In this document: piece after piece, positions 55,583 to 64,000 of the stretch | Layout: the number at the start of each line of letters is the position of its first letter | Position numbering within the stretch: the stretch's first letter is position 1 | Assembly: GCF_030815415.1 (NCBI RefSeq) | Contig: NZ_JAUSWW010000001.1 | Location: 7,254,001 to 7,318,000 of the forward strand | DNA length: 64,000 nucleotides | Source: Streptomyces canus | GTDB taxonomy: Bacteria > Actinomycetota > Actinomycetes > Streptomycetales > Streptomycetaceae | Direction of reading: 5' to 3' | Notes under the pieces: generated by a model | Databases searched by the model: none | Seen by the model: the letters and a program-made list of their open reading frames with translations, nothing else | Told to the model about the DNA's origin: nothing | Made by a program: the position numbers and the translations under genes

Positions 55583-58288
55583 CTACAACCTGTACCGCTC
55601 CCGCGCTTCCTTCACGGCCGTCGCCTTGACTTCTCCGCGCCGCGCCAGCTGGGCGAGCGCCGCGACCACGATGGACTCGGCGTCGACGCCGAAGTGGCGG
55701 CGGGCCCCCTCGCGGGTGTCCGAGAGGCCGAAGCCGTCGGCACCGAGCGACGAGTAGTCCTGCTCGACCCACTGCGCGATCTGGTCCGGGACCTGGCGCA
55801 TGTAGTCGGAGACCGCCAGCACCGGGCCCTCGGCGCCGTGCAGCGCCTGACGGACGTACGGCACCCGCTCCTCGCCGCGCAGGAGGGCCGCGTCGGCCTC
55901 CAGCGCGTCGCGGCGCAGCTCGGTCCAGGAGGTCGCGGACCACACGTCGGCGGCCACACCCCACTCCTCGGCCAGCAGTTGCTGCGCCTTGAGGGCCCAG
56001 TGGATCGCCGTGCCGGAGCTCAGCAGCTGGATCCGCGGGGCGTTCGCCGCGGCCGCGTCCAGGCCCGCCGACTCCGCCGTGTTGAAGCGGTACAGGCCTT
56101 TGACGATGCCCTCGTCGATGCCGGGTCCGGACGGCTTGGCCGGCTGGGGCATGGGCTCGTTGTAGACCGTGAGGTAGTAGAAGACGTTCGGGTCCTCGCC
56201 CGGGGCCGCCTCGCCGTACATCCGGCGCAGACCGTCCTTGACGATCGCCGCGACCTCGTACGCGAACGCCGGGTCGTACGTCAGGGACGCCGGGTTCGTC
56301 GCCGCGATCACCGGCGAGTGACCGTCCGCGTGCTGCAGGCCCTCGCCCGTCAGCGTCGTACGGCCCGCCGTCGCGCCCACCAGGAAGCCGCGGCCCAGCT
56401 GGTCGCCGAGCTGCCACATCTGGTCGGCCGTGCGCTGCCAGCCGAACATCGAGTAGAAGATGTAGAACGGGATCATCGCTTCGCCGTGCGTGGAGTACGC
56501 GGTGGACGCGGCGATGAAGTCGGCCATCGAACCGGCCTCGGTGATCCCCTCGTTGAGGATCTGGCCGTTCTCGGCCTCCTTGTAGTACATCAGCTGGTCA
56601 CGGTCGACCGGCTCGTACGTCTGGCCCTTGGGGGAGTAGATGCCCAGGGACGGGAAGAGGCTCTCCATGCCGAAGGTGCGCGCCTCGTCGGGGACGATCG
56701 GCACCCAGCGCTTGCCCGTCTCCTTGTCGCGGACCAGGTCCTTGATCAGGCGGACGAAGGCCATGGTGGTGGCCACGTTCTGGGAGCCGGAGCCCTTGTC
56801 GAAGGAGGCGAAGGCCTTCTCGGCGGGGGCGGGCAGCGGGGCGAGCGCGTGCGTACGACGGGCCGGGGCGGGTCCGCCGAGAGCGGCGCGGCGCTCCTGG
56901 AGGTAGCGGACCTCGGGGGAGTCGGCGCCGGGGTGGCCGTAGGGCACGACCCCGTCGACGAAGTCGCTGTCCTTGATGGGCAGTTCCAGCAGGTCACGCA
57001 TCGTCTTGAACTCGTCCACCGAGAGCTTCTTCATCTGATGGTTGGCGTTCTTCGACGCGAAGCCCTCGCCGAGGGTGTGGCCCTTGACCGTCTGGGCCAG
57101 GATGACCGTCGGGGCACCCTTGAACTCGACGGCGGCCTTGTAGGCGGCGTAGACCTTGCGTGCCTCGTGGCCACCGCGGGAGAGGTGGAAACACTCGAGG
57201 ATCTTGTCGTCGCTCAGCAGCTTCGCCATCTCGGCGAGCGCCGGGTCCTTGCCGAAGAAGTCCTCGCGGATGTAGGCGGCGCCACGGGTCTGGTACGTCT
57301 GGACCTGCGCGTCCGGTACCTCGCGGAGCCGTCGTACGAGCGCACCCGTGGTGTCGAGCTGGAACAGCTCGTCCCAGGCCGTGCCCCACAGCGTCTTGAT
57401 GACGTTCCAGCCGGCGCCGCGGAACTGGGCCTCCAGCTCCTGCACGATCTTGAAGTTCGCGCGGACCGGGCCGTCGAGGCGCTGGAGGTTGCAGTTGATG
57501 ACGAAGGTGAGGTTGTCGAGGCCCTCACGCGAAGCCAGTGCGAGTGCCGCCGTCGACTCGGGCTCGTCCATCTCGCCGTCGCCGAGGAAGGCCCAGACGT
57601 GGGAGTCCGAGACGTCCTTGATGCCGCGGGCCGTCAAATAGCGGTTGAAGCGCGCCTGGTAGATCGCGGAGAGCGGGCCCAGACCCATGGAGACGGTCGG
57701 GAACTCCCACAGCCAGGGCAGCCGGCGCGGGTGCGGGTAGGACGGCAGGCCGTTGCCCCCCGACTCGCGGCGGAAGTTGTCGAGCTGCTGCTCGTCGAGC
57801 CGGCCGTCGAGGAAGGCGCGGGCGTAGATGCCGGGGGAGGCGTGGCCCTGGATGTAGAGCTGGTCGCCGGAACCGTCGGCTTCCTTGCCCTTGAAGAAGT
57901 GGTTGAAGCCGGTCTCGTAGAGCCAGGCCGCGGAGGCGAAGGTGGCGATGTGGCCGCCGACGCCGTATTTGGAACCACGGGTGACCATCGCGGCCGCGTT
58001 CCAGCGGTTCCACGCGGTGATCTTCCGCTCCATCTCCTCGTCACCGGGCGCGGACGGCTCGGCGGAAGTGGGGATGGTGTTGACGTAGTCCGTCTCGAGC
58101 AGCTTGGGCAGCGCGATGCCGTTGCCCTCCGCGCGCTCCAGCGTGCGGCGCATCAGGTACGCGGCACGGTGCGGGCCGGCAGCCTTGGCGACCGCGTCCA
58201 ATGAGGCCTGCCATTCGGCGGTCTCCTCGGGGTCACGGTCCGGGAGCTGATCGAGCTCGCTCGGCTGGATGGCGTAGGGGTCGGTCAT
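55583..58288 (-). CDS. aceE: Pyruvate dehydrogenase E1 component, homodimeric
   Basis: Thiamine-diphosphate enzyme that decarboxylates pyruvate and passes the acetyl group to lipoylated E2. The 901-residue length is that of homodimeric AceE proteins. Marks are YGVGGHIATFASAAWLYE, GDGEMDEPES of the ThDP-binding motif, NCNLQRLDGPVR, VKGHTLGEGF and RTTLTGEGLQHADGHS. ATG 58288 follows AAGG by 7 bp. A 17-bp palindrome at 58429-58445 and a GntR/FCD gene at 58671 upstream suggest local regulation. E2 and E3 genes lie 2-5 kb away, not in the same operon. Confidence 0.96.
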   Translation of the reverse strand: MTDPYAIQPSELDQLPDRDPEETAEWQASLDAVAKAAGPHRAAYLMRRTLERAEGNGIALPKLLETDYVNTIPTSAEPSAPGDEEMERKITAWNRWNAAAMVTRGSKYGVGGHIATFASAAWLYETGFNHFFKGKEADGSGDQLYIQGHASPGIYARAFLDGRLDEQQLDNFRRESGGNGLPSYPHPRRLPWLWEFPTVSMGLGPLSAIYQARFNRYLTARGIKDVSDSHVWAFLGDGEMDEPESTAALALASREGLDNLTFVINCNLQRLDGPVRANFKIVQELEAQFRGAGWNVIKTLWGTAWDELFQLDTTGALVRRLREVPDAQVQTYQTRGAAYIREDFFGKDPALAEMAKLLSDDKILECFHLSRGGHEARKVYAAYKAAVEFKGAPTVILAQTVKGHTLGEGFASKNANHQMKKLSVDEFKTMRDLLELPIKDSDFVDGVVPYGHPGADSPEVRYLQERRAALGGPAPARRTHALAPLPAPAEKAFASFDKGSGSQNVATTMAFVRLIKDLVRDKETGKRWVPIVPDEARTFGMESLFPSLGIYSPKGQTYEPVDRDQLMYYKEAENGQILNEGITEAGSMADFIAASTAYSTHGEAMIPFYIFYSMFGWQRTADQMWQLGDQLGRGFLVGATAGRTTLTGEGLQHADGHSPVIAATNPASLTYDPAFAYEVAAIVKDGLRRMYGEAAPGEDPNVFYYLTVYNEPMPQPAKPSGPGIDEGIVKGLYRFNTAESAGLDAAAANAPRIQLLSSGTAIHWALKAQQLLAEEWGVAADVWSATSWTELRRDALEADAALLRGEERVPYVRQALHGAEGPVLAVSDYMRQVPDQIAQWVEQDYSSLGADGFGLSDTREGARRHFGVDAESIVVAALAQLARRGEVKATAVKEARERYRL

Positions 58289-58428
58289 GTCGCCGCCTTC
58301 CTCAGTCGAAGGGGGTTCCCTCATCGGCAAGGGTTCGGGGTTGCCCTAGGTCTTTGGCAGGACAGGGCTCAAGCCTCGTTGGAGAGGCCGTCAGCCTCGG
58401 TAGAGGCCCGTCGGCGACTGTAACTCCC

Positions 58429-58445
58429 TGATCGATGATCGATCA
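58429..58445. promoter_or_regulatory. 17-bp palindrome upstream of aceE
   Basis: TGATCGATgATCGATCA is a perfect palindrome about 140 bp upstream of the aceE start, in the 382-bp gap 58289-58670 that otherwise has no gene. GntR/FadR-type dimers bind palindromes of this size, and such a regulator is encoded next to the gap. Confidence 0.55.
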
Positions 58446-58606
58446 AAGGGTTGAAGGGCAAAACCTCTCGATTACGAGAAAGTAGGCACGGGGTGCCTCC
58501 GGCGGTGGCACGGGGTGACGTTATCGCTCCGGTGTTTTTGCAGGTGAGAGTGCGTTTGAGCGAGGGCGTGCTCGGTTGGCCAGGGGTGCGGGCCGGTGCC
58601 GATGTG

Positions 58607-58651
58607 CGGCAGCCCCTGGGGACGGGACGGGTAGGGGCGGCGGGGGGCGAA
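58607..58651 (+). repeat. Fragment of the dispersed GC-rich repeat
   Basis: The segment contains GCAGCCCCTGGGGACGGGAC followed by GGGTAGGGGCGGCGGGGGGC, matching the 3' part of copies at 29101-29220 and 41466-41568. It lies just downstream of the GntR gene stop. Confidence 0.75.
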
Positions 58652-58670
58652 ACACCTCCGGCGACGACGG

Positions 58671-59303
58671 CTAGTCGGCTTCGTGGCGCGGCGCGCAGCC
58701 CAGCACATGCGCCTTCACCAGCTCCGCGATCCGCGGATCCCGGCGCCGGAACGCCTGCACGAGCTCCTCGTGCTCCTCCGCGTAGGACTGCTGGACCGTG
58801 CCCAGCCAGCGGATCGACAGGGCCGTGAAGACCTCGATGCCGAGCCCCTCCCAGGTGTGCAGGAGGACGGAGTTGCCGGCCGCGCGGACCATCTCCCGGT
58901 GGAAGCCCACCGTGTGCCGCACCTGTCCCGTCCCGTCGGACGCGCGGTCGGCCTCGTAGAGCGCGGCGACATGAGGCTCCAGCGCCGAGCAGTCCTGCGC
59001 CAGCCGCTCCGCCGCCAGCTCCGCCGCGATCGCCTCCAGACCGGCCCGGACCGGGTAGCTCTCCTCCAGGTCGGCCGCCGTCAGGTTCCGCACCCGCACG
59101 CCCTTGTTGGGCGCCGACTCGATCAGCCGCAGCGACTCCAGCTCGCGCAGCGCCTCCCGCACGGGGGTCTGACTGACCTCCAGCTCGGTGGCGATCCGTC
59201 GCTCCACGATCCGCTCGCCCGGCTTCCAGCGACCGCTGACGATCCCTTCCACGATGTGCTCGCGGATCTGTTCGCGCAGCGAGTGGACGACGGGCGCGGT
59301 CAT
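58671..59303 (-). CDS. GntR-family (FCD) transcriptional regulator
   Basis: A 210-residue regulator: GntR winged helix (GRWKPGERIVERRIATELEVS, QTPVREALRELESLRLIE) and an all-helical FCD ligand domain with metal/ligand residues in ADRASD, HREMV and H-rich segments. AAGGAG precedes ATG 59303. Its position directly upstream of aceE on the same strand, with a palindrome between, suggests a PdhR-like pyruvate- or 2-oxoacid-sensing role by analogy; the ligand is unproven. Confidence 0.88.
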   Translation of the reverse strand: MTAPVVHSLREQIREHIVEGIVSGRWKPGERIVERRIATELEVSQTPVREALRELESLRLIESAPNKGVRVRNLTAADLEESYPVRAGLEAIAAELAAERLAQDCSALEPHVAALYEADRASDGTGQVRHTVGFHREMVRAAGNSVLLHTWEGLGIEVFTALSIRWLGTVQQSYAEEHEELVQAFRRRDPRIAELVKAHVLGCAPRHEAD

Positions 59304-59589
59304 GAGTGCTCCTTAGGGAGGGGCCGCCCATCGGCCCCGGGGGCGTTTGACGTTTAGACAATAAGGCCGCACGCGCTTTCCCGAGGGGCGCACGGGGGCG
59401 CTTTCGTGCAGGTGAGACGAGACTTACACGCTCCACAGGGCGGCTCACCCTGTAAAGACCCGTACCGGGTCCGGCCCGGAGCGGTCACCGCCGTGTCACC
59501 GCAGCAACCCCGGGAGCCCGCTCCCCGTCGCGTTCGGCAGGGGAGTGTCCGCGAGGGGCGCCCCCTGGCACCAACCATCGGGGGATGGC

Positions 59590-60261
59590 ATGAACAACCA
59601 AGGACGACGCGGAGCACTTCGCTGGACGGCCGCGGCGGCCGTGATCGGCACGGTCCTGGGCATGACGGGCTGCCGGCAGACGTCCACGGCCACGCGGGCG
59701 GCCGCGAAGCCCGAGAGCTCGGCAGCGGTCACCGGTATGGCGGGCGCAAGCACCTCCGGCGGCGCCTGCGTCTTCATCAAGCCCGACGGCGCCCAGAAGT
59801 TCGGCCACGTCGGCTGGGGCTTCCGGGTCGCGGGGACCAACCGCTGGGTGTACGGCGCGGTGGAGAACCCGAGCGCCGGCCTCTACACCCCGCCGGGCGG
59901 CGACATCGGCGCCTGGCACGCCGAGGGCTCGTACGAGCGCATGCTCGGCGAGATGTCCCGCGACGCCCACTATCCCGGCAACTCCGAGCACCCGTACAGC
60001 CGTTACCGCTGCACCAACTCCTCGACGCACGACGTGAACGCCGCCCGCGCGATGATCCGCACCGTCGAGTCCCGCGGCTTCCTCGTCGGCTTCGACCCGA
60101 AGACCGGCGACCTCACCTCCCGGGACTGCCTCGACGCGACGTACGACGTCCTGAAGGCGTACCGCACGAAAGGACTCACCCGCGCCGACAAGCTGTCCGT
60201 CCCGAACGTGTGGGTCGAGCTGCTCTGGGGCTGGTCGGACAAGCGGCTGACGCCCCGGTGA
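59590..60261 (+). CDS. Lipoprotein of unknown function
   Basis: A 223-residue protein with a lipobox (GMTGC, Cys about 28). The mature part has FIKPDGAQKFGHVGWGFRVAG, GAVENPSAGLYTPPGGDIGAW and DAHYPGNSEHPYSRYRCTN, Gly/Trp/Tyr-rich motifs suggesting a papain-like or NlpC-type compact fold, and VPNVWVELLWGWSD at the end. I do not recognise the family firmly. ATG 59590 is used. The 286-bp upstream region shows no gene. Confidence 0.75.
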   Translation: MNNQGRRGALRWTAAAAVIGTVLGMTGCRQTSTATRAAAKPESSAAVTGMAGASTSGGACVFIKPDGAQKFGHVGWGFRVAGTNRWVYGAVENPSAGLYTPPGGDIGAWHAEGSYERMLGEMSRDAHYPGNSEHPYSRYRCTNSSTHDVNAARAMIRTVESRGFLVGFDPKTGDLTSRDCLDATYDVLKAYRTKGLTRADKLSVPNVWVELLWGWSDKRLTPR

Positions 60262-60265
60262 CACG

Positions 60266-60303
60266 ACGGTGCCCCGACCGGAAAGCTCCGGGCGGGGCAC
60301 CGT
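60266..60303. terminator. Bidirectional terminator between lipoprotein and sucB
   Basis: ACGGTGCCCCG (60266-60276) pairs with CGGGGCACCGT (60293-60303), with an inner CCGGA/TCCGG stem. It separates the convergent lipoprotein and sucB genes. Confidence 0.88.
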
Positions 60304-60324
60304 ACAGGCACTGCTTTCTGAGGC

Positions 60325-62160
60325 TTACAGGCCGAGCTCGACCTCGAACTCGCCCGCCTCCAGGATCGCCTTGACCGCGGTCAGGTAGCGGGCCGCGTCG
60401 GCGCCGTCCACCAGACGGTGGTCGTAGGAGAGGGTCAGGTAGGTCATGTCGCGGACGGCGATGACCGTGCCCTCTTCGGTCTCCAGGACGGCCGGGCGCT
60501 TGACGGTGGCGCCGATGCCGAGGATCGCGACCTGGCCCGGCGGCACGATGATCGTGTCGAAGAGCGCACCGCGCGAACCGGTGTTGGAGATGGTGAAGGT
60601 CGCGCCGGACAGCTCGTCCGGCGTGATCTTGTTGGCGCGGACCTTGCCGGCCAGCTCCGCCGTGGCCTTCGCGATGCCGGCGATGTTGAGGTCGCCCGCG
60701 TGCTTGATGACCGGGGTCATCAGGCCCTTCTCGGAGTCCACCGCGATACCGATGTTCTCGGTGTCGAAGTAGGTGATCGTGCCCTCGCCCTCGTTGATCT
60801 TGGCGTTGATGGGCGCGTGCGCCTTCAGCGCCTGGGCCGCGGCCTTGACGAAGAACGGCATCGGGGAGAGCTTGACGCCCTCACGGGCGGCGAAGGAGTC
60901 CTTCGCCCGGCCGCGGAGCTTCATCAGACGCGTCACGTCGACCTCGACGACCGAGGACAGCTGCGCCTGCTCGTGCAGCGCCTTGACCATGTTGTCGCCG
61001 ATGACCTTGCGGATGCGCGGCATCTTGACGGTCTGGCCACGGAGGGGGGAGGCCTCCAGGGACAGCGCCTTCCTGGCGGCGGGGGCGGCCGGGGCGGCAG
61101 CGGCCGGAGCCGGAGCAGCGGCGGCGGCCTTCGCGGCCTCGGCGGCGGCGACGACGTCCTGCTTGCGGATACGACCGCCGACGCCGGTGCCCTTGACGGT
61201 GGCCAGGTCGACGCCGTTCTCGGCGGCGAGCTTGCGCACCAGCGGGGTCACGTAGGCGCCGTCGTCACCCGCGGTGGCGGCGGGCGCGGCCGGAGCGGCG
61301 GCGACCGGAGCCGGAGCGGCCGGCGCGGGGGCCGGAGCCGGAGCCGGGGCAGCGGCGACCGGGGCCGGGGCAGCGGCGACCGGGGCCGGCGCAGCCGCGG
61401 GTGCGGCGGGGGCCGGAGCCGGGGCCGGCGGGGCTGCGGGTGCGGCCGGGGCAGCCGGGGCCGGAGCGGCGGCGGCCGGGGCAGCGGCCGGAGCCGGGGC
61501 CGGAGCGGCGGGAGCCGGGGCAGCGGCCGGAGCCGCACCCGGGGCACCGATGACGGCCAGCTTGGCGCCGACCTCAGCGGTCTCGTCCTCGCCGACCGTG
61601 ATCTCCAGCAGCACACCCGAGGTGGGCGCCGGGATCTCGGTGTCGACCTTGTCCGTGGAGACCTCGAGCAGCGGCTCGTCGGCCTCGACGGAGTCGCCGA
61701 CCGACTTCAGCCAGCGGGTGACGGTGCCCTCGGTGACGGACTCGCCGAGCGCGGGCAGGACGACGTCCGTGCCCTCGGCGGAGCCGCCGCCGGTGGCGGC
61801 CTCGGCGGTGGGAGCGGGCGCCGGAGCGGCCTGCTCGGTGGAGGGGGCCGCGGCGGCCGGCTCCGGAGCCGCGGCGGGCTCGGGCTCGGCGGCGGGGGCA
61901 GGGGCGGCGGCGGGCGCGCCCGTGCCGTCGTCGATGACGGCCAGCTCGGCGCCGACCTCGACCGTCTCGTCCTCGGCGACCTTGATGGAGGCCAGGATGC
62001 CGGCGGCGGGGGAGGGGATCTCGGTGTCGACCTTGTCGGTCGACACCTCGAGCAGCGGCTCGTCGGCCTCTACTCGCTCACCCTCGGCCTTCAGCCATCG
62101 GGTGACAGTGCCCTCGGTGACGCTCTCGCCGAGCGCCGGAAGGGTTACGGAAACCGCCAT
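60325..62160 (-). CDS. sucB: 2-oxoacid dehydrogenase E2 (dihydrolipoamide acyltransferase)
   Basis: Core E2 of the 2-oxoglutarate and/or pyruvate dehydrogenase complex. The 611-residue protein has two near-identical lipoyl domains with lysines Lys43 and Lys171 (VSTDKVDTEIP), a very long Pro/Ala linker, an E3-binding domain (YVTPLVRKLAAENGVDLATV) and a catalytic domain with TISNTGSRGALFDTIIVPPG and active-site His581 (SYDHRLVDGADAA). Actinobacteria often use a single E2 for both complexes. ATG 62160 with AAGGAG upstream. lpdA is 67 bp upstream on the same strand, so they form an operon. Confidence 0.94.
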   Translation of the reverse strand: MAVSVTLPALGESVTEGTVTRWLKAEGERVEADEPLLEVSTDKVDTEIPSPAAGILASIKVAEDETVEVGAELAVIDDGTGAPAAAPAPAAEPEPAAAPEPAAAAPSTEQAAPAPAPTAEAATGGGSAEGTDVVLPALGESVTEGTVTRWLKSVGDSVEADEPLLEVSTDKVDTEIPAPTSGVLLEITVGEDETAEVGAKLAVIGAPGAAPAAAPAPAAPAPAPAAAPAAAAPAPAAPAAPAAPPAPAPAPAAPAAAPAPVAAAPAPVAAAPAPAPAPAPAAPAPVAAAPAAPAATAGDDGAYVTPLVRKLAAENGVDLATVKGTGVGGRIRKQDVVAAAEAAKAAAAAPAPAAAAPAAPAARKALSLEASPLRGQTVKMPRIRKVIGDNMVKALHEQAQLSSVVEVDVTRLMKLRGRAKDSFAAREGVKLSPMPFFVKAAAQALKAHAPINAKINEGEGTITYFDTENIGIAVDSEKGLMTPVIKHAGDLNIAGIAKATAELAGKVRANKITPDELSGATFTISNTGSRGALFDTIIVPPGQVAILGIGATVKRPAVLETEEGTVIAVRDMTYLTLSYDHRLVDGADAARYLTAVKAILEAGEFEVELGL

Positions 62161-62227
62161 GGTTTCGGTTGCTCCTTACGAATTGCGGAAGTCTGTGTCG
62201 TCGCGAAGTCGCTTCGTCGACCGAGGG

Positions 62228-63616
62228 TCAGTCGTGAGCGTGCAGCGGCTTGCCGGCCAGTGCCAGGTGAGCCTCGCCGAGCGCCTCGTTCTGCGTCGGG
62301 TGGGCGTGGATGAGCTGGGCGACCTCGGCCGGCAGCGCCTCCCAGTTGTAGATCAGCTGGGCTTCGCCGACCTGCTCGCCCATGCGGTCGCCGACCATGT
62401 GGACGCCGACCACGGCACCGTCCTTGACCTGGACGAGCTTGATCTCGCCCGCGGTCTGCAGGATCTTGCTCTTGCCGTTGCCCGCCAGGTTGTACTTCAG
62501 AGCGACGACCTTGTCCGCACCGTAGATCTCCTTGGCCTTGGCCTCGGTGATACCGACGGAGGCGACCTCCGGGTGGCAGTAGGTCACGCGGGGGACACCG
62601 TCGTAGTCGATCGGGACGGCCTTGAGGCCGGCCAGACGCTCCGCCACCAGGATGCCCTCGGCGAAGCCGACGTGCGCGAGCTGGAGGGTCGGGACCAGGT
62701 CGCCGACGGCGGAGATGGTGGGGACGTTCGTCCGCATGTACTCGTCGACCAGGACATAGCCGCGGTCCATCGCGACGCCCTGCTCCTCGTAACCGAGACC
62801 GGCGGAGACCGGGCCACGGCCGACGGCGACGAGCAGGAGCTCGGCCTCGAACTCCTTGCCGTCGGCGAGGGTGACCTTGACGCCGTCGGCGGTGTACTCG
62901 GCCTTCGAGAAGAAGGTGCCCAGGTTGAACTTGATGCCGCGCTTGCGGAACGCGCGCTCAAGAAGCTTGGAGGAGTTCTCGTCCTCGAGCGGGGCGAGGT
63001 GCTTGAGACCCTCGATGATCGTGATGTCGGTGCCGAAGGACTTCCAGGCGGAGGCGAACTCGACGCCGATGACACCGCCGCCGAGGACGATGGCCGACTT
63101 CGGCACGCGGTCCAGGACGAGGGCGTGGTCCGAGGAGATGATGCGGTTGCCGTCGATCTCCAGGCCCGGCAGCGACTTCGGCACGGAGCCGGTCGCGAGG
63201 AGGACGTGGCGGCCCTGGATGCGCTGGCCGTTCACGTCGACCGAGGTGGGGGAGGACAGCCGGCCCTCACCCTCGATGTACGTCACCTTGCGGGAGGCGA
63301 CCAGACCCTGCAGGCCCTTGTAGAGCCCGGAGACCACGCCGTCCTTGTACTTGTGGACCCCGGCGATGTCGATGCCCTCGAAGGTGGCCTTCACGCCGAA
63401 CTGCTCGCTCTCGCGGGCCTGGTCGGCGATCTCGCCCGCGTGCAGCAGGGCCTTGGTGGGGATGCACCCTCGGTGCAGGCAGGTACCGCCGACCTTGTCC
63501 TTCTCGATCAGGGCGACGTCAAGCCCCAGCTGCGCCCCGCGCAGGGCCGCGGCGTAACCGCCACTACCACCGCCGAGGATCACTAGGTCGAAAACGGTGC
63601 TGGCGTCGTTCGCCAC
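62228..63616 (-). CDS. lpdA: Dihydrolipoyl dehydrogenase (E3)
   Basis: FAD enzyme that reoxidises the dihydrolipoyl arm of E2 with NAD+. The 462-residue protein has the FAD motif VILGGGSGGYAAALRGAQLG, redox disulphide Cys46/Cys51 (GGTCLHRGCIPTK), NAD motif AIVLGGGVIGVEFASAW, ATGSVPKSLPGLEIDG, AVGDLV and the active-site base His in HAHPTQNEALGE. GTG 63616 has GGAGG 7 bp upstream. First gene of the lpdA-sucB operon. Confidence 0.97.
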   Translation of the reverse strand: MANDASTVFDLVILGGGSGGYAAALRGAQLGLDVALIEKDKVGGTCLHRGCIPTKALLHAGEIADQARESEQFGVKATFEGIDIAGVHKYKDGVVSGLYKGLQGLVASRKVTYIEGEGRLSSPTSVDVNGQRIQGRHVLLATGSVPKSLPGLEIDGNRIISSDHALVLDRVPKSAIVLGGGVIGVEFASAWKSFGTDITIIEGLKHLAPLEDENSSKLLERAFRKRGIKFNLGTFFSKAEYTADGVKVTLADGKEFEAELLLVAVGRGPVSAGLGYEEQGVAMDRGYVLVDEYMRTNVPTISAVGDLVPTLQLAHVGFAEGILVAERLAGLKAVPIDYDGVPRVTYCHPEVASVGITEAKAKEIYGADKVVALKYNLAGNGKSKILQTAGEIKLVQVKDGAVVGVHMVGDRMGEQVGEAQLIYNWEALPAEVAQLIHAHPTQNEALGEAHLALAGKPLHAHD

Positions 63617-63773
63617 GTCACGTCCTCCATGCATGTGCGCCGTACGCCGGTCGTCCATGACCGCGCGGCGGCTGGTGTCCGGCCGCTCTTTCTTCGGCCC
63701 TGTGGTGGGGGCCCTGTCCTGCCGAGTGCCATCTTCGCACTTGTCGGAGGAGAACGAGACGCCGGGCCGGGGT

Positions 63774-63836
63774 GTGAGACACCACACGCTCACATGTGAG
63801 GACCTCACTTTGAGGCAGGGGTCACCGTGAGACACC
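63774..63836 (-). promoter_or_regulatory. Palindrome and direct repeats upstream of lpdA
   Basis: GTGAGACACC occurs at 63774-63783 and 63827-63836, flanking the perfect palindrome CTCACATGTGAG (63789-63800). The arrangement lies 158-220 bp upstream of the lpdA start and looks like a binding region; the regulator is unknown. The 63617-63773 stretch has no gene. Confidence 0.45.
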
Positions 63837-63839
63837 CAG

Positions 63840-64000
63840 GGGCACGGGGCTGTGCCGACATGCGGCTCCGGCGGCCCTACGGGACACCGACGCCCTTAGG
63901 GGCGCGGGGCTGTGCCGATCTGCGGCTCCGCCGCGCGGGCGCGACCAGCTCCGGGTCCATCGGGGCGTACGGGACACCGACGCCCTTAGGGGCGCGGGGC
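63840..64000 (+). repeat. Tandem GC-rich intergenic repeat at the window edge
   Basis: A 33-bp direct repeat starting TACGGGACACCGACGCCCTT occurs at 63878-63910 and 63968-64000 (90-bp period), with GGGCTGTGCCGA...TGCGGCTCCG between. The TTAGGGGCGCGGGG core is shared with the inverted repeat at 55478-55558. The array continues past the window. Confidence 0.85.

Noticed and set aside
58289..58670. Possible riboswitch or thiamine-box leader for aceE
   Set aside because: No conserved thiamine-box sequence or pairing pattern is visible; only a palindrome and a repeat fragment are present.

Overview
The window is high-GC (about 70% or more) actinobacterial chromosome with strong third-position GC bias, GGAGG-type ribosome binding sites, frequent GTG and TTG starts and long stem-loop terminators. 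Gene content and order (glnII, a GlnRII-like regulator, glnA, RDD protein, DUF4191 protein, lipA, lipB, aceE, sucB, lpdA) match, from memory, the conserved core of a Streptomyces chromosome near the S. coelicolor glnII-glnA-lipA-aceE segment. No rRNA, tRNA or CRISPR array was seen.

Layout. 1-9.3 kb: end of a TPR protein, then a secreted alpha-amylase and a 1,803-residue two-catalytic-domain amylopullulanase. Both carry the same promoter/operator block. A lone TnpB (IS605/IS1341-type) element with its omega-RNA end sits between them. 9.4-14.1 kb: a receiver-PP2C phosphatase, a CHMI-family isomerase, a TetR regulator, a PDR-type 2Fe-2S reductase and a frameshifted di-iron-like metal protein. 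14.2-18.7 kb: a membrane protein with a sigma-factor-like N-terminus, a decayed second TnpB/omega-RNA end next to a truncated TPR gene, a lipoprotein and a secreted DUF1996 protein. 18.8-27.1 kb: a two-component system, an epimerase-like SDR, a receiver-less winged-helix regulator (probable GlnRII) behind a possible leader peptide, glnII, two exported proteins and an ArsC/Spx-like protein. 27.2-36.9 kb: a small gene behind a perfect PafBC-type DNA-damage promoter, a winged-helix HTH_42 protein, DUF2252, an alpha/beta-hydrolase-aminoglycoside-phosphotransferase fusion, DUF1269, PspAB-HtpX and a HEAT-repeat protein. 36.9-42.4 kb: glnA with a four-site GlnR box, RDD protein, DUF4191, lipA and lipB. 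42.6-55.4 kb: an NsdA-like regulator, an amine-oxidase-type flavoprotein, TIGR01777 SDR, GNAT, a 37-residue membrane microprotein, a TetR/SDR divergent pair with a clear operator, a MarP-like protease, a PGRP amidase, a FemX-like transferase, a STAS protein and a WYL regulator. 55.6-64 kb: pyruvate dehydrogenase E1 (aceE), a GntR/FCD regulator, a lipoprotein, E2 (sucB) and E3 (lpdA).

How the genes work together. Three themes recur. Starch breakdown: amylase plus amylopullulanase under one regulator. Nitrogen assimilation: both glutamine synthetases, a GlnRII-like regulator and GlnR-type boxes. 2-oxoacid dehydrogenation: E1, E2 and E3 together with the LipA/LipB lipoylation enzymes that E2 needs. 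Accessory features are the two TnpB/omega-RNA loci, the broken di-iron gene and dispersed GC-rich intergenic repeats that act as or resemble terminators.
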